Below are positions 17,354 to 25,743 of a stretch of DNA of 25,800 bases, piece after piece. The DNA comes from JAYVJM01 sp043769275 (GTDB lineage: Bacteria > Pseudomonadota > Gammaproteobacteria > Pseudomonadales > UBA7239). Each line of letters opens with the position of its first letter. The first letter of the stretch is position 1. Made by a program: the position numbers and the translations under genes. The notes beneath the pieces are model-generated. The model ran no database searches and had not been told where the DNA came from. It saw nothing but the letters and a program-made list of their open reading frames with translations. Location: positions 1 through 25,800 of the forward strand of contig JAYVJM010000047.1 in assembly GCA_043769275.1 (NCBI GenBank), in the 5' to 3' direction.

Positions 17354-18292
17354 ATGCCGCCCCGCCCTATTTTTTATGCCTTTTTCAGCCTGTTACTTTC
17401 ATGCTGTTTCGTATCGAATCACACAAATTCCACACCAACACTGCCGGAAATTATTGCGCATCGTGGCGGTACCGCAGACGCGCCAGAAAATACACTGGCT
17501 GCCATCGAGCTTGCCATTAAAAATAAGGCGGACATGATTTGGCTTAGTGTGCAATTAAGTAAAGACGATATACCGGTGCTCTATCGCCCCGCTGATCTTG
17601 GCGCGCTGACCAACGGCTCTGGAACTGTCGCCGACCATTCGCTGGCAGAACTGCAAAATTTCAATGCCGGTTGGAATTTCAAAAGAGCGGGAACAGAAGA
17701 TCATCCCTATCGGGAAAACCCTGCTTATATTCCCAGCTTGGAATCAGCCTTACGCGCTATTCCGGCTAAAATAAAAATTATTCTGGACATGAAAGCACTT
17801 CCAGCAGAGAAACAGACCAAAGCCGTTGCAGAGCTTTTAACGAAAGAAAATGCTTGGTCGCGCGTATGGATATACTCAACCGAAACGGAATATCAGAATG
17901 CTTTTGCTACATATTCACAAGCACAGCTTTTTGAATCCCGCGATGCAACACGTACACGCCTTGCTAAAGTCGCGCTTGGTGAAGGCTGCGAAAACACCCC
18001 ACCCAACAACACATGGACGGGGTTTGAGTTACAACGCGACGTGACTGTTACCGAAAAATTTACGCTAGGTGAAGGCATTTCTGCGTTAAAAGCACGGATG
18101 TGGACACCAGCGTCTGTAAGCTGCTTTAGACAACAAGAAAATGTTCAAATTGTGATCTTTGGCATTAATACGGCCGAAGACTATGCATCAGCGGCGTGCC
18201 TTGGTGCCAATGCCGTGCTCTCTGATTCGCCAGAAGAAATGACAAAAATTCGCGCCAATCTACAGCAACAGCCTATTTCGTGCCAAAAATAA
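17354..18292 (+). CDS. Glycerophosphodiester phosphodiesterase-like protein with altered active site
   Basis: A 312-residue exported protein with the GDPD TIM-barrel start IIAHRGGTADAPENTLAAI (H36, R37, E45, N46 conserved). The next catalytic block is changed. Where active GDPDs have IELDV followed by a VVxHD motif, this protein has I-W63-L-S65-V and later LYR78PAD. The metal-binding Glu and Asp and the second catalytic His are therefore replaced by Trp, Ser and Arg. The C-terminal barrel remains, with IIFGINTAEDYASAACLGANAVLSDSP-type features around 265-295. The N-terminus is hydrophobic with LLLSCC, giving either a signal peptide or a lipobox ending at C17. It follows the PsiE-family gene by 29 bases and meets the glycosyltransferase tail to tail, 6 bases apart. 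Phosphodiesterase activity is doubtful. A binding or different hydrolytic role is possible. Confidence 0.8.
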   Translation: MPPRPIFYAFFSLLLSCCFVSNHTNSTPTLPEIIAHRGGTADAPENTLAAIELAIKNKADMIWLSVQLSKDDIPVLYRPADLGALTNGSGTVADHSLAELQNFNAGWNFKRAGTEDHPYRENPAYIPSLESALRAIPAKIKIILDMKALPAEKQTKAVAELLTKENAWSRVWIYSTETEYQNAFATYSQAQLFESRDATRTRLAKVALGEGCENTPPNNTWTGFELQRDVTVTEKFTLGEGISALKARMWTPASVSCFRQQENVQIVIFGINTAEDYASAACLGANAVLSDSPEEMTKIRANLQQQPISCQK

Positions 18293-18298
18293 GACTAA

Positions 18299-19252
18299 CT
18301 AACCAAAAAGCTGTTTAAACCACGGCAGCGAATAGTCTTCAGGCTTAGGCAAGGCAGGCTGTAATGCATCAACCACTGCACGACCAAGCACATCAAAACT
18401 AAAAAAAGTTTGCGTATGTTGCTGGCCTGCATCAGCAATATTTTGTGCCAACGCGACATTGCCGCGCAGCAAGGCGAGTTTTTCACGCAGCTCGGCTAGA
18501 TCGCTGTATAAAACAGCATTTTTCATATCTTCAAAACCCAGTGCCGCCTCTTCACCGTTACCCTGCCGCCACGCCAATAGAACACAACCGCATGCCATCG
18601 CCTCAAAGTTTTTTATCATGTATTCGCCCATGCCGATATCGGCACCGACAAAAAAACGAATGTCGTTTAATTTCTCAAGATACTCTTGGCCAGATTGCGT
18701 TCGCACGACCTGTAACGGCTCAACATCAGCAAGCCGCGCCAGAAATTCTTTACGCTGATGATAAACGCCGCTCTTTATACTGCCGACAAAACCCAGATCA
18801 ACAGCGCGTTCACGATTCAAGTTTTTCAACAAAAACTGATCGTAGCCTTTTGGCACAAAAGCCGCGTCAATTTCCTGTTGCTTTAAGCGCTCACACACAA
18901 AAGCGCCTGAGCAAATAACACGCAACCAAGGCATCCTGTGATAGTGGCGCGTGTAGGCTCCGCAATATTTTCCTGGAATAAAATTCTGATAGGCATCGTG
19001 TTCCAGCATCACCAAATTAGGAATCGTGCGCATAAAGCGCCACTGCTTCATTTCCTTTTTAAAACGCAGAAAAAACACAATTCGATCATATTTGCTTGTA
19101 TCAACATGATCATGGAAATAACCCTTCAAATCAGCCTGCTCTTCCGATGTCAGCCGCCGCAAATCAGCCTCTTCTGCATGGCGACAAATGCTGCTGTAAA
19201 AGCGGTCGAGAATAACGCGCTGTTCTTTCTGCACGAGAAAAAGTATTTTCAC
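18299..19252 (-). CDS. Glycosyltransferase (CgeB-like, GT family 1 fold)
   Basis: A 317-residue cytoplasmic protein whose C-terminal half carries the nucleotide-sugar-binding layout of GT-B enzymes: FVGSIKSGVYHQRKEFLARL at about 150-170, then ADIGMGEYMIKNFEAMACGCVLLAW, where the EAMACGC block is the classic donor-site motif. The N-terminal part KILFLVQKEQRVILDRFY begins a Rossmann-like domain. I chose GTG 19252, giving (M)KILFLVQKEQ, because AGGGAG sits nine bases upstream. ATGs at 19300 and 19297 are in frame but lack a ribosome site. The sugar and acceptor cannot be told from sequence. It is a lone gene, convergent with the GDPD-like gene and divergent from the acyl-CoA synthetase, with no polysaccharide cluster around it. 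Confidence 0.78.
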   Translation of the reverse strand: MKILFLVQKEQRVILDRFYSSICRHAEEADLRRLTSEEQADLKGYFHDHVDTSKYDRIVFFLRFKKEMKQWRFMRTIPNLVMLEHDAYQNFIPGKYCGAYTRHYHRMPWLRVICSGAFVCERLKQQEIDAAFVPKGYDQFLLKNLNRERAVDLGFVGSIKSGVYHQRKEFLARLADVEPLQVVRTQSGQEYLEKLNDIRFFVGADIGMGEYMIKNFEAMACGCVLLAWRQGNGEEAALGFEDMKNAVLYSDLAELREKLALLRGNVALAQNIADAGQQHTQTFFSFDVLGRAVVDALQPALPKPEDYSLPWFKQLFG

Positions 19253-19441
19253 TGAAGATAACTCCCTAGCTGGTACTGACACTTTTCGACTTGGCATCAA
19301 TGGCGTTGTATTGACTGTGGGCTTTCGGCATCATGACCCATCATTTTTATCCGGTGTAAATAGCCCGCGCTTAAGTAATGGGAATCACAAAAACAATGAT
19401 AACGGGCAAAACTGTTTAATTTTTTATCAAAGGAGTGTTTT

Positions 19442-21022
19442 ATGTTGCATCCTAGTTTTCACGCACAAGCGCGCCCAGATCAGCCCGCGATTATCATGGC
19501 ATCAAGTGGCGCAGTAACCACATACGCAGAACTCAATCAGCGATCCAATCAAGCCGCACAGTTATTTCGCGCACAGGGCTTGCATCGCGGCGATCACATT
19601 GCTTTTTTGTTAGACAATCACCCGCGTTTTTTCGAAGTAGCCTGGGGCGCGCAACGCGCCGGCCTGTACTACACGCCTATTAGCTACTACCTGCAACCCG
19701 ATGAAATGGAATACATCATCAACAATTGCGGAGCCAAAGTACTGATAATTGCGGCGCAATATGCCGAAAAAATACGCCCCATTCTGTCACGCATTCCATC
19801 TGTACAAATAACCTATGCCATCGACAATATTTTTGATGGGCTGCCCTCGTGGGAACAAACTACTGCTTCCATGCCAGCTACCGCAATTGCTGACGAGTCC
19901 GAAGGGCGCGAAATGCTGTACTCCTCCGGCACAACTGGCCGACCGAAAGGTATTAAGTTTCCGCTAAGCGAGGGCGGCTTGGGTGAACCATCAGACATTG
20001 CGCGCTCGGTCGGATTGGCTCAATTTATGGGAGTGAACCACAGCACCGTGTCGCTCTCCACTTCACCGCTCTATCACTCGGCGCCGCTTGGTTTTGTGAT
20101 GAGCTGTCACCGCCTTGGCTGCACCGTAGTTGTAATGGAAAAATTTGATGCCGAACAATCATTAGCGCTCATTGAAAAATATAAAATTGGCTACAGCCAA
20201 TGGGTGCCAACCATGTTCGTGCGCCTATTAAAACTGCCTGAAGTCGTGCGCAAAAAATACGATGTTTCCAGCATGACAATGGCCATACACGGTGCAGCAC
20301 CCTGCCCGCTTATTGTGAAAGAACAAATTATCGAATGGTGGGGGCCTGTGTTGTGGGAGTTTTACTCCGGCTCTGAACGCAACGGTATTTTTATGATTAG
20401 CTCACAAGAATGGCTTGCGCATAAAGGCTCTGTTGGGCGTTGTGTCGATGCCAAAGTGCATATAGTCGATGACAACACTGGCAAAGAATTGCCTGTTGGT
20501 AAAATTGGCACAATCTACTGCTCACAAGGCACCCAATTTGAATACCACGGCGACCGCGAAAAACTGCGAGACATCACACTGCACGACGGCTGGACAACCA
20601 TCGGCGACGTTGGCTACTTAGATACTGATGGCTATTTGTATTTAACCGACAGGAAATCATACATGATTATTTCCGGCGGCGTAAATATATATCCACAAGA
20701 AACTGAAGACTGTTTAATCACACATCCTAAAGTCTTAGATGTAGCCGTCTTTGGCATACCACATATCGAGATGGGCGAAGAGGTAAAAGCGGTCGTGCAA
20801 CTCCTTGATTTCACGAAAGCAGGGCCTGCACTCGAAAAAGAATTAATCGCTTATTGCCGTGAAAAAATCAGCCCAATTAAATGCCCACGCAGCATTGATT
20901 TTGAGCGTGAACTACCGCGAGAAGAAACCGGAAAACTTAAAAAACGCTTAATCAAAGACCGTTACTGGAAGGACAAAAAAGTACTGAATTATGGCGTTGA
21001 GCCTGTACCTGCTAACACTTAG
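19442..21022 (+). CDS. Acyl-CoA synthetase / AMP-dependent ligase, divergent from FadD
   Basis: A 526-residue ANL-superfamily ligase. Motifs: P-loop YSSGTTGRPKG at residues 160-170, GWTTIGDVGYLDTDGYLYLTD, then DRKSYMIISGGVNIYPQETE, and the C-terminal lysine region REETGKLKKRLIKDRYW. The usual Y-G-x-T-E motif is replaced by Y308-S-G-S-E-R-N-G, a variant seen in some acyl/bile-acid-type CoA ligases. It is otherwise a complete enzyme, probably activating a fatty or cyclic acid. AGGAG precedes ATG 19442 at ideal spacing. It stands alone, divergent from the glycosyltransferase across about 190 bases, and its last 11 bases overlap the 3' end of mtnA on the opposite strand. The substrate is unknown. 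Confidence 0.88.
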   Translation: MLHPSFHAQARPDQPAIIMASSGAVTTYAELNQRSNQAAQLFRAQGLHRGDHIAFLLDNHPRFFEVAWGAQRAGLYYTPISYYLQPDEMEYIINNCGAKVLIIAAQYAEKIRPILSRIPSVQITYAIDNIFDGLPSWEQTTASMPATAIADESEGREMLYSSGTTGRPKGIKFPLSEGGLGEPSDIARSVGLAQFMGVNHSTVSLSTSPLYHSAPLGFVMSCHRLGCTVVVMEKFDAEQSLALIEKYKIGYSQWVPTMFVRLLKLPEVVRKKYDVSSMTMAIHGAAPCPLIVKEQIIEWWGPVLWEFYSGSERNGIFMISSQEWLAHKGSVGRCVDAKVHIVDDNTGKELPVGKIGTIYCSQGTQFEYHGDREKLRDITLHDGWTTIGDVGYLDTDGYLYLTDRKSYMIISGGVNIYPQETEDCLITHPKVLDVAVFGIPHIEMGEEVKAVVQLLDFTKAGPALEKELIAYCREKISPIKCPRSIDFERELPREETGKLKKRLIKDRYWKDKKVLNYGVEPVPANT

Positions 21023-22106
21023 CTGCCCGCTTTTTTATCTGCTCCAAGCCAGTGCTGCTGGCTTGGAAAATACCATGCTCCGTAATAAGTGCCGTCACAA
21101 GATGAGCGGGCGTAACATCAAACGCATAATTACCAACACGCGAATCTGTGGCTGTAATTTTTACGCTAACCGTATTGCCTTGGCTGTCCACACCCTGAAT
21201 GTACGTGAGCTCGGTGCCGTCACGCTCCTCAATAGGAATTTCCTTAACGCCATCGCGCACACGCCAATCAATGGTTGATGAAGGTAACGCCACATAAAAT
21301 GGCACGCTGTTATCGTGTGCCGCAAGTGCCTTTAGATACGTGCCAATTTTGTTACACACATCACCCTGCATCGTGGTGCGATCAGAGCCAACAATACACA
21401 TATCCACCAAGCCGCGCTGCATCAAATGGCCACCTGCGTTATCACAAATAAAAGTATGCGGCACCCCTGCTTGCTGCAACTCCCAAGCGGTCAGCGCACC
21501 CTGCAAACGAGGGCGCGTTTCATCCACCCACACATGGACAGAAATACCAGCGAGATGTGCTTTATAGATAGGCGCGAGTGCCGTACCCCAATCCACAGTT
21601 GCCAACCAGCCGGCATTGCAGTGCGTAAGAATATTGATGGCATGATTAGGCTTACGCGCGGCAAGCGCTTCGATAAGCGTCAAACCAAAGTCGCCAATGA
21701 CGGAGCACGTTTGAACATCCTCCTCACAAATACGTTCAGCTTCTTGGCGCGCGGCTTCGGCTTTTATCGTCAATGGCACATTGACGATGGCTTTACGCAC
21801 ACGCTCAATTGCCCACAAAAGATTGATAGCCGTAGGTCGAGTGGCCGCAAGCTGCGCAGCGGCACACTGCTCGTGCTCAGGCGATGGATTTTTGCGTAGC
21901 GCAAAATAAAGACCATAAGCCGCGCAAGCGCCAATCAACGGCGCACCACGCACCTGCATGGCAACAATAGCGCAACAAACATCCTCCAAACTGTTCAGGT
22001 GCAGCGTTTTTAGCGCGTGCGGCAGCAAGGTTTGATCGAATATACAGACGCAATCCTGTTCTTTGTCCTGCCAAATACTACGATAATATTTGCCATTAAT
22101 TTGCAT
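21012..22106 (-). CDS. mtnA: S-methyl-5-thioribose-1-phosphate isomerase MtnA
   Basis: Converts 5-methylthioribose 1-phosphate to 5-methylthioribulose 1-phosphate in methionine salvage. It belongs to the aIF2B/MtnA family, and 364 residues is a normal length. Diagnostic residues are the catalytic C163 in LTHCNAGWLAT and D242 in VGSDRTT, with VRGAPLIG at 52-59 for substrate phosphate binding and DNAGG(H) at 222-227. The start is ATG 22106. A small exported protein gene lies 24 bases upstream on the same strand. The 3' end overlaps the acyl-CoA synthetase by 11 bases, tail to tail. No other methionine-salvage genes (mtnBCD, mtnK, mtnP) are in the window, so the pathway must be completed elsewhere, or the enzyme serves a shorter salvage route. 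Confidence 0.95.
   Translation of the reverse strand: MQINGKYYRSIWQDKEQDCVCIFDQTLLPHALKTLHLNSLEDVCCAIVAMQVRGAPLIGACAAYGLYFALRKNPSPEHEQCAAAQLAATRPTAINLLWAIERVRKAIVNVPLTIKAEAARQEAERICEEDVQTCSVIGDFGLTLIEALAARKPNHAINILTHCNAGWLATVDWGTALAPIYKAHLAGISVHVWVDETRPRLQGALTAWELQQAGVPHTFICDNAGGHLMQRGLVDMCIVGSDRTTMQGDVCNKIGTYLKALAAHDNSVPFYVALPSSTIDWRVRDGVKEIPIEERDGTELTYIQGVDSQGNTVSVKITATDSRVGNYAFDVTPAHLVTALITEHGIFQASSTGLEQIKKRAAKC
21044..21066. repeat. Perfect 9-bp inverted repeat at the acs/mtnA convergence
   Basis: CCAAGCCAG (21044-21052) and CTGGCTTGG (21058-21066) pair perfectly around the loop TGCTG, 22 bases beyond the acyl-CoA synthetase stop and inside the last codons of mtnA. Rightward it is followed by AAAATACC rather than a T-run, so it is not a textbook intrinsic terminator. 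It could still slow transcription running in from the synthetase. Confidence 0.45.
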
Positions 22107-22130
22107 GTTTATTTGCCATATAAGGTAAAT

Positions 22131-22574
22131 TCATCGACTAAATGCGCCTAAATCTTCCGTAGGAACAGCAAGCGGTTTGGCTTCCACAGGCATACCAGAC
22201 AAAGGCACAGCAGTGTTTTTTGGCTTTCCTTTGTCTTCACCCTTTGGAAAAGGAACGCATTTTAGGAACAACTGTACAGATTTAACCGTTTTTCGATGTG
22301 CTAAAGAAAAAACTGCCGTTTCCCCCGCTTCTACACGCTTCTCAACGCTATCTTTTGTTTCTTTTTTATCCGTTTTCATCCTTGCATCACAAATAACACC
22401 AACATCACCTTGGTTAGTGACATAAAGCATGGTGTTTACCGCATTACTAACAACCGTGTGGCTCACCATAAGCCCGCTCAATTGCAGATCAACAGTATTC
22501 TTCAGCGTATCCGCGTAAACATTGAAAAAAAATAACAAAGTAACGAACAAAACAGGGGATATTGATCTGTGCAT
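22131..22574 (-). CDS. Small exported hypothetical protein upstream of mtnA
   Basis: A 147-residue protein that I do not recognise. It begins MHRSISPVLFVTLLFFFNVYADT, a clear signal peptide with likely cleavage after YA at about residue 19. The mature part has two Cys (VICDAR and FLKCVPFP) that could form a disulfide, alternating beta-like hydrophobic stretches (LYVTNQGDVGVIC, TAVFSLAHRKTVKSVQLFLKC), and a Lys/Asp/Pro-rich tail that may be disordered. The frame is open 20 codons further upstream, but the signal peptide places the start at ATG 22574. No clear ribosome site is visible. It is 24 bases before mtnA and probably co-transcribed with it, although no functional link is evident. Confidence 0.65.
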   Translation of the reverse strand: MHRSISPVLFVTLLFFFNVYADTLKNTVDLQLSGLMVSHTVVSNAVNTMLYVTNQGDVGVICDARMKTDKKETKDSVEKRVEAGETAVFSLAHRKTVKSVQLFLKCVPFPKGEDKGKPKNTAVPLSGMPVEAKPLAVPTEDLGAFSR

Positions 22575-22807
22575 GGGGTATCGAATTCGATGTGTGGGCG
22601 GCTCACAGTGTAAATCTTCTGCCCTTGCTAACAAAGATTAAGCAAAAAGCCAATTGGCAAAAAAAACAGCTTATGCGCTACTGTTGCATACCCTACAATG
22701 CCAATAGTTTGGGCATCTACCTGCTCAAACGCACGCAACAACCATTGGGGAAAAACCCTTGGCTGCTGTTTTTGCTCACATCCTTAGACAATAAAAAAGA
22801 GGAACTT

Positions 22808-22984
22808 ATGGCTTTCAAAAAATGGGAATGCGTCATTTGCGGCTTTATCTATGACGAAGAAAAAGGTTTACCGGACGAAGGTATCGCTGCGGGCACGCGC
22901 TGGGACGATGTACCAGAAGACTGGGAATGCCCTGAGTGCGGTGTGAGCAAATACGATTTTGAAATGGTATTAGCTACGGCCTGA
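22808..22984 (+). CDS. rubA: Rubredoxin
   Basis: A 58-residue one-iron electron carrier. The four Cys ligands are C8 and C11 in CVICG and C41 and C44 in CPECG. Between them are the conserved aromatic and acidic features IYDEEKGLPDEGI and WDDVPEDWECPECG. It is typical in length for class I rubredoxins, which pass electrons to alkane hydroxylases, oxidative-stress enzymes or rubredoxin reductase partners. None of these partners is nearby. GAGGAA before ATG 22808 fixes the start, although the frame stays open about 80 codons further upstream. SerA follows after 100 bases, far enough for its own promoter. Confidence 0.95.
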   Translation: MAFKKWECVICGFIYDEEKGLPDEGIAAGTRWDDVPEDWECPECGVSKYDFEMVLATA

Positions 22985-23084
22985 GTATAATTTTAGCGGC
23001 TGTTTTATGCATCTGGTTTATGTAAAAACAACGTGAGTGTTTTAGAATGTCGGCCTTCATTTTATGCAGTATGCGGGGTTGGCC

Positions 23085-24254
23085 ATGTACAAAATACAGA
23101 CATTTAACAAAATCTCAGCAGCAGGTCTCACACAGTTTGAGAAAAATGCCTACGAGGTGGCCGGTGAGTTGAGCAATCCAGAGGCCATACTCTTACGCAG
23201 CCATAAACTTACTGCAGCCGATGTGGGTGACAGCGTCTTAGCTATCGCCCGCGCAGGTGCCGGCACCAACAACATCCCTGTTTCAGCCATGACAGAGCGC
23301 GGAATTGTGGTATTTAACACGCCAGGCGCCAATGCCAACGCAGTAAAAGAGTTGGTGTTAGCTGCCATGCTACTAGGCTCACGCGACATTCTCGGCGGCG
23401 TAAATTTCGTTCGTAACGAACAAAAATCAGGTGACGATGCCGCCTTATCAAAACTGTTAGAAGCTGAAAAAAAACGCTTTGCAGGCAATGAGTTAATTGG
23501 AAAAACCTTGGGCGTTGTTGGCTTGGGGGCTATCGGATCAATGGTGGCCAATATGGCACTGGAGCTTGGCATGTCCGTGCTGGGCTACGACCCCGCCATT
23601 TCTGTAGAAGCCGCTTGGCGTTTGTCTCACCGCGTACAGCGAGCAGAAAGCCTGCAGAGCCTGATGTCGCAAGTAGACTTCATCAGCCTACATTTGCCGG
23701 TGCTTGACTCTACCCGCCAATTGGTTAATGCCGACCTCTTAAAATCTGTACGCAAGCACGCATGCCTACTCAATTTTTCTCGTGAAGAAATCGTCGACAA
23801 CAAAGCGGTAATTGAAGCATTGCAACAAAAACGATTGGGCAAATACATCACCGACTTCCCCACGCTCGACTTGATAAAACAAGCAGGCGTGATTCCTATG
23901 CCGCACATCGGTGCCAGCACGGAAGAAGCAGAGGACAATTGCGCCGTAATGGCCGCACAGCAGCTAAAAGACTTTCTGTGCAACGGCAATATTCTCAATT
24001 CTGTCAATTTCCCTACTGTCTCGCTCGATAAAACGAACGGCCATCGCCTAGCAATTTCCAACCAAAACGTACCCAAAATGCTGGGGAAAATTTTGTCTGT
24101 ATTGGCAGATTGCGACAATAACGTGATCGACATGATCAACAAAAGCCGCGACAGTCTTGCCTACAACCTTATCGACGTAGCAGTTCGTCCAAATGATGAG
24201 ACACTGGCAAAAATTCGCGCTATCAGCGGGATTATCAGCCTGCGTTTAATCTAA
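23085..24254 (+). CDS. serA: D-3-phosphoglycerate dehydrogenase (SerA type, ACT domain)
   Basis: NAD-dependent dehydrogenase for the first step of serine synthesis, oxidising 3-phosphoglycerate to 3-phosphohydroxypyruvate. The 389 residues place it in the short two-domain-plus-ACT form. Evidence: GLGAIG Rossmann motif at 146-151, GAGTNNIPV and TPGANANAVKELVLA of the substrate domain, catalytic R in LLNFSREEIVD, H274 in MPHIGAST, and a C-terminal ACT-like region (about 318-389, VPKMLGKILSVLADCDNNVIDM). The catalytic Glu of long SerA enzymes (DVFxxEP) is replaced here by YITDFPTLDL. The start is ATG 23085, with GGGG eight bases upstream. ATG 23064 is in frame but less supported. An SRPBCC gene follows 22 bases later. 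Related 2-hydroxyacid dehydrogenases are the only alternative. Confidence 0.9.
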   Translation: MYKIQTFNKISAAGLTQFEKNAYEVAGELSNPEAILLRSHKLTAADVGDSVLAIARAGAGTNNIPVSAMTERGIVVFNTPGANANAVKELVLAAMLLGSRDILGGVNFVRNEQKSGDDAALSKLLEAEKKRFAGNELIGKTLGVVGLGAIGSMVANMALELGMSVLGYDPAISVEAAWRLSHRVQRAESLQSLMSQVDFISLHLPVLDSTRQLVNADLLKSVRKHACLLNFSREEIVDNKAVIEALQQKRLGKYITDFPTLDLIKQAGVIPMPHIGASTEEAEDNCAVMAAQQLKDFLCNGNILNSVNFPTVSLDKTNGHRLAISNQNVPKMLGKILSVLADCDNNVIDMINKSRDSLAYNLIDVAVRPNDETLAKIRAISGIISLRLI

Positions 24255-24276
24255 AAATAACAGGGGGGGCATAAAC

Positions 24277-24789
24277 ATGAGCACAGATCGGCATGAAATG
24301 GACAAAGTTGACCTGTCTTACTTCACGACAGCCCCCTTTATTTTTCGCTCAGAAGTCACAATTCGCTGCACGCCACAACAGCTTTTTTCCAGCTTTGAAG
24401 ATGCCGATGCATGGCCCGCATGGGCAATGCCTATCACCAAAGTAAAGTGGACATCACCACAACCCTACGGAATCGGCACCACACGCTCAGTATCCATGCT
24501 GGGCGGCATGATTGGACATGAGGAATTTCTAGCGTGGGAGCCCTACACGCACATGGCCTTTCGCTTTAACCAATGCAATAAAAAAGCGATCAGCGCATTT
24601 GCGGAAGATTATCGCGTGACAGATATCGAAAATGGCCTTGTGCGCGTGGTCTGGACTGTTGGAATGTCGCCTACCGGCGCAGGTGCTTTTATCATGAAAT
24701 TTACGCGAGGGCTGCTGGCCTTTGGCTTGCAGCACACGCTAAAAGGCTTAAAAAAATACATGGAGAAGAATGGGCAGAAATATCGTTAG
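24277..24789 (+). CDS. SRPBCC-family protein (polyketide cyclase/START-like fold)
   Basis: A 170-residue cytoplasmic protein with the SRPBCC ligand-binding layout: an N-terminal strand and helix PFIFRSEVTIRCTPQQLFSSFED, the conserved W-x-x-W (DADAWPAWAMP), GIGTTRSVSMLGGMIGHEEF, WEPYTHMAFRF, and the long C-terminal helix FGLQHTLKGLKKYMEKN. These folds bind hydrophobic small molecules such as lipids or polyketides, and this sequence does not show which. A strong GGGGGG ribosome site precedes ATG 24277. It lies 22 bases after serA and 61 bases before map, so it may be co-transcribed with serA. Confidence 0.85.
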   Translation: MSTDRHEMDKVDLSYFTTAPFIFRSEVTIRCTPQQLFSSFEDADAWPAWAMPITKVKWTSPQPYGIGTTRSVSMLGGMIGHEEFLAWEPYTHMAFRFNQCNKKAISAFAEDYRVTDIENGLVRVVWTVGMSPTGAGAFIMKFTRGLLAFGLQHTLKGLKKYMEKNGQKYR

Positions 24790-24850
24790 CCTATGGACGA
24801 ATACAGGCATCGGGTAGAATGCCTACCCTTTCGCTTGTTACAGAAAACCC

Positions 24851-25621
24851 ATGAGCATTGCCTATAAAACCGCAGCCGACCTCGCCGAGATGCGCGAGGC
24901 AGGCCGCCTTGCCGCCGAAGTGCTCGACATGATCGGCGCATTTGTTCAGCCTGGCATCAGCACCGCTGAAATAGACCGCCTGTGCCATGAACACATGGTA
25001 AATGAACAAAAAGTCATTCCCGCCTGCTTGGGTTATCGCGGCTTTCCAAAATCGGTATGCACATCGGTTAATCAGGTGATTTGCCACGGCATTCCTTCAG
25101 AGAAAAAAATCCTTAAAGATGGCGACATCGTCAATATTGACGTGACCGTAATTAAAGATGGCTGGCATGGCGACACCAGTCGCATGTATTTTGTAGGCAC
25201 TGTACAGTCACACGCCAAACGCCTATGCGAAGTGGCGCGAGAGTGCCTGTTCCTTGGCCTAGACTTGGTCAAACCCGGCTGTAGGCTGGGCGATATAGGC
25301 AACGCCATTCAGCGTCACGCAGAAAAAAATCACTATTCCGTTGTACGCGAATACTGCGGCCACGGCATCGGCAAAGTGTTTCACGAAGACCCGCAAGTTT
25401 TGCACTACGGCCGCCCCAACACTGGCATGGAGCTAAAAGAAGGCATGGTGTTCACTATCGAGCCGATGATTAACGCGGGCCGCCAGCACACAAAACTAAA
25501 AAAAGACGGCTGGACAGTGGAAACACAAGACGGCCGCCTGTCTGCACAGTGGGAACACACCATCGCCGTCACGGCCACGGGCGCAGAGGTGCTCACGTCT
25601 AGTCCGCTGGGGCTTTTTTAA
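24851..25621 (+). CDS. map: Type I methionine aminopeptidase
   Basis: Removes the initiator methionine from nascent proteins. The 256 residues fit type Ia enzymes. All five metal ligands are present at the same numbers as in the E. coli enzyme: D97 in NIDVTVIKDGWHGD, D108 in HGDTSRMY, H171 in YCGHGIGKVFHEDP, E204 in FTIEPMIN, and E235 in QWEHTIAV. The start is ATG 24851, with a weak ribosome site. No ribosomal-protein genes (rpsB, tsf) flank it. Instead it ends a serine/SRPBCC group and is followed by mobile-looking DNA. Confidence 0.97.
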   Translation: MSIAYKTAADLAEMREAGRLAAEVLDMIGAFVQPGISTAEIDRLCHEHMVNEQKVIPACLGYRGFPKSVCTSVNQVICHGIPSEKKILKDGDIVNIDVTVIKDGWHGDTSRMYFVGTVQSHAKRLCEVARECLFLGLDLVKPGCRLGDIGNAIQRHAEKNHYSVVREYCGHGIGKVFHEDPQVLHYGRPNTGMELKEGMVFTIEPMINAGRQHTKLKKDGWTVETQDGRLSAQWEHTIAVTATGAEVLTSSPLGLF

Positions 25622-25674
25622 AATGACCACAGTAAAAATTGGGACAGTCATAACAATTATCTGGGAGGAGAGTC

Positions 25675-25743
25675 ATGGCATTGATCAACTGCAAAGGTAA
25701 TCTGACCTTACCCCCGAAAAACGTACTCCATAGCTGGAGTTAA
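25675..25743 (+). pseudogene. Zinc-ribbon gene start, probably interrupted
   Basis: An excellent ribosome site (GGGAGGAG at 25663-25670) precedes ATG 25675. The first residues, MALINCK, are the typical beginning of small zinc-ribbon proteins (MALIxCxxCGK...). The expected second Cys never comes: after codon 7 the frame reads GNLTLPPKNVLHSWS and stops at TAA 25741-25743. This fits an intact gene start cut by an insertion at about 25700. An unrelated 22-residue leader peptide is the alternative. Confidence 0.4.

Noticed and set aside
22562..22807. Upstream extension of the rubredoxin frame
   Set aside because: Rubredoxins begin close to the first Cys pair, and GAGGAA precedes ATG 22808. The extension has no family similarity and overlaps the divergent gene start.
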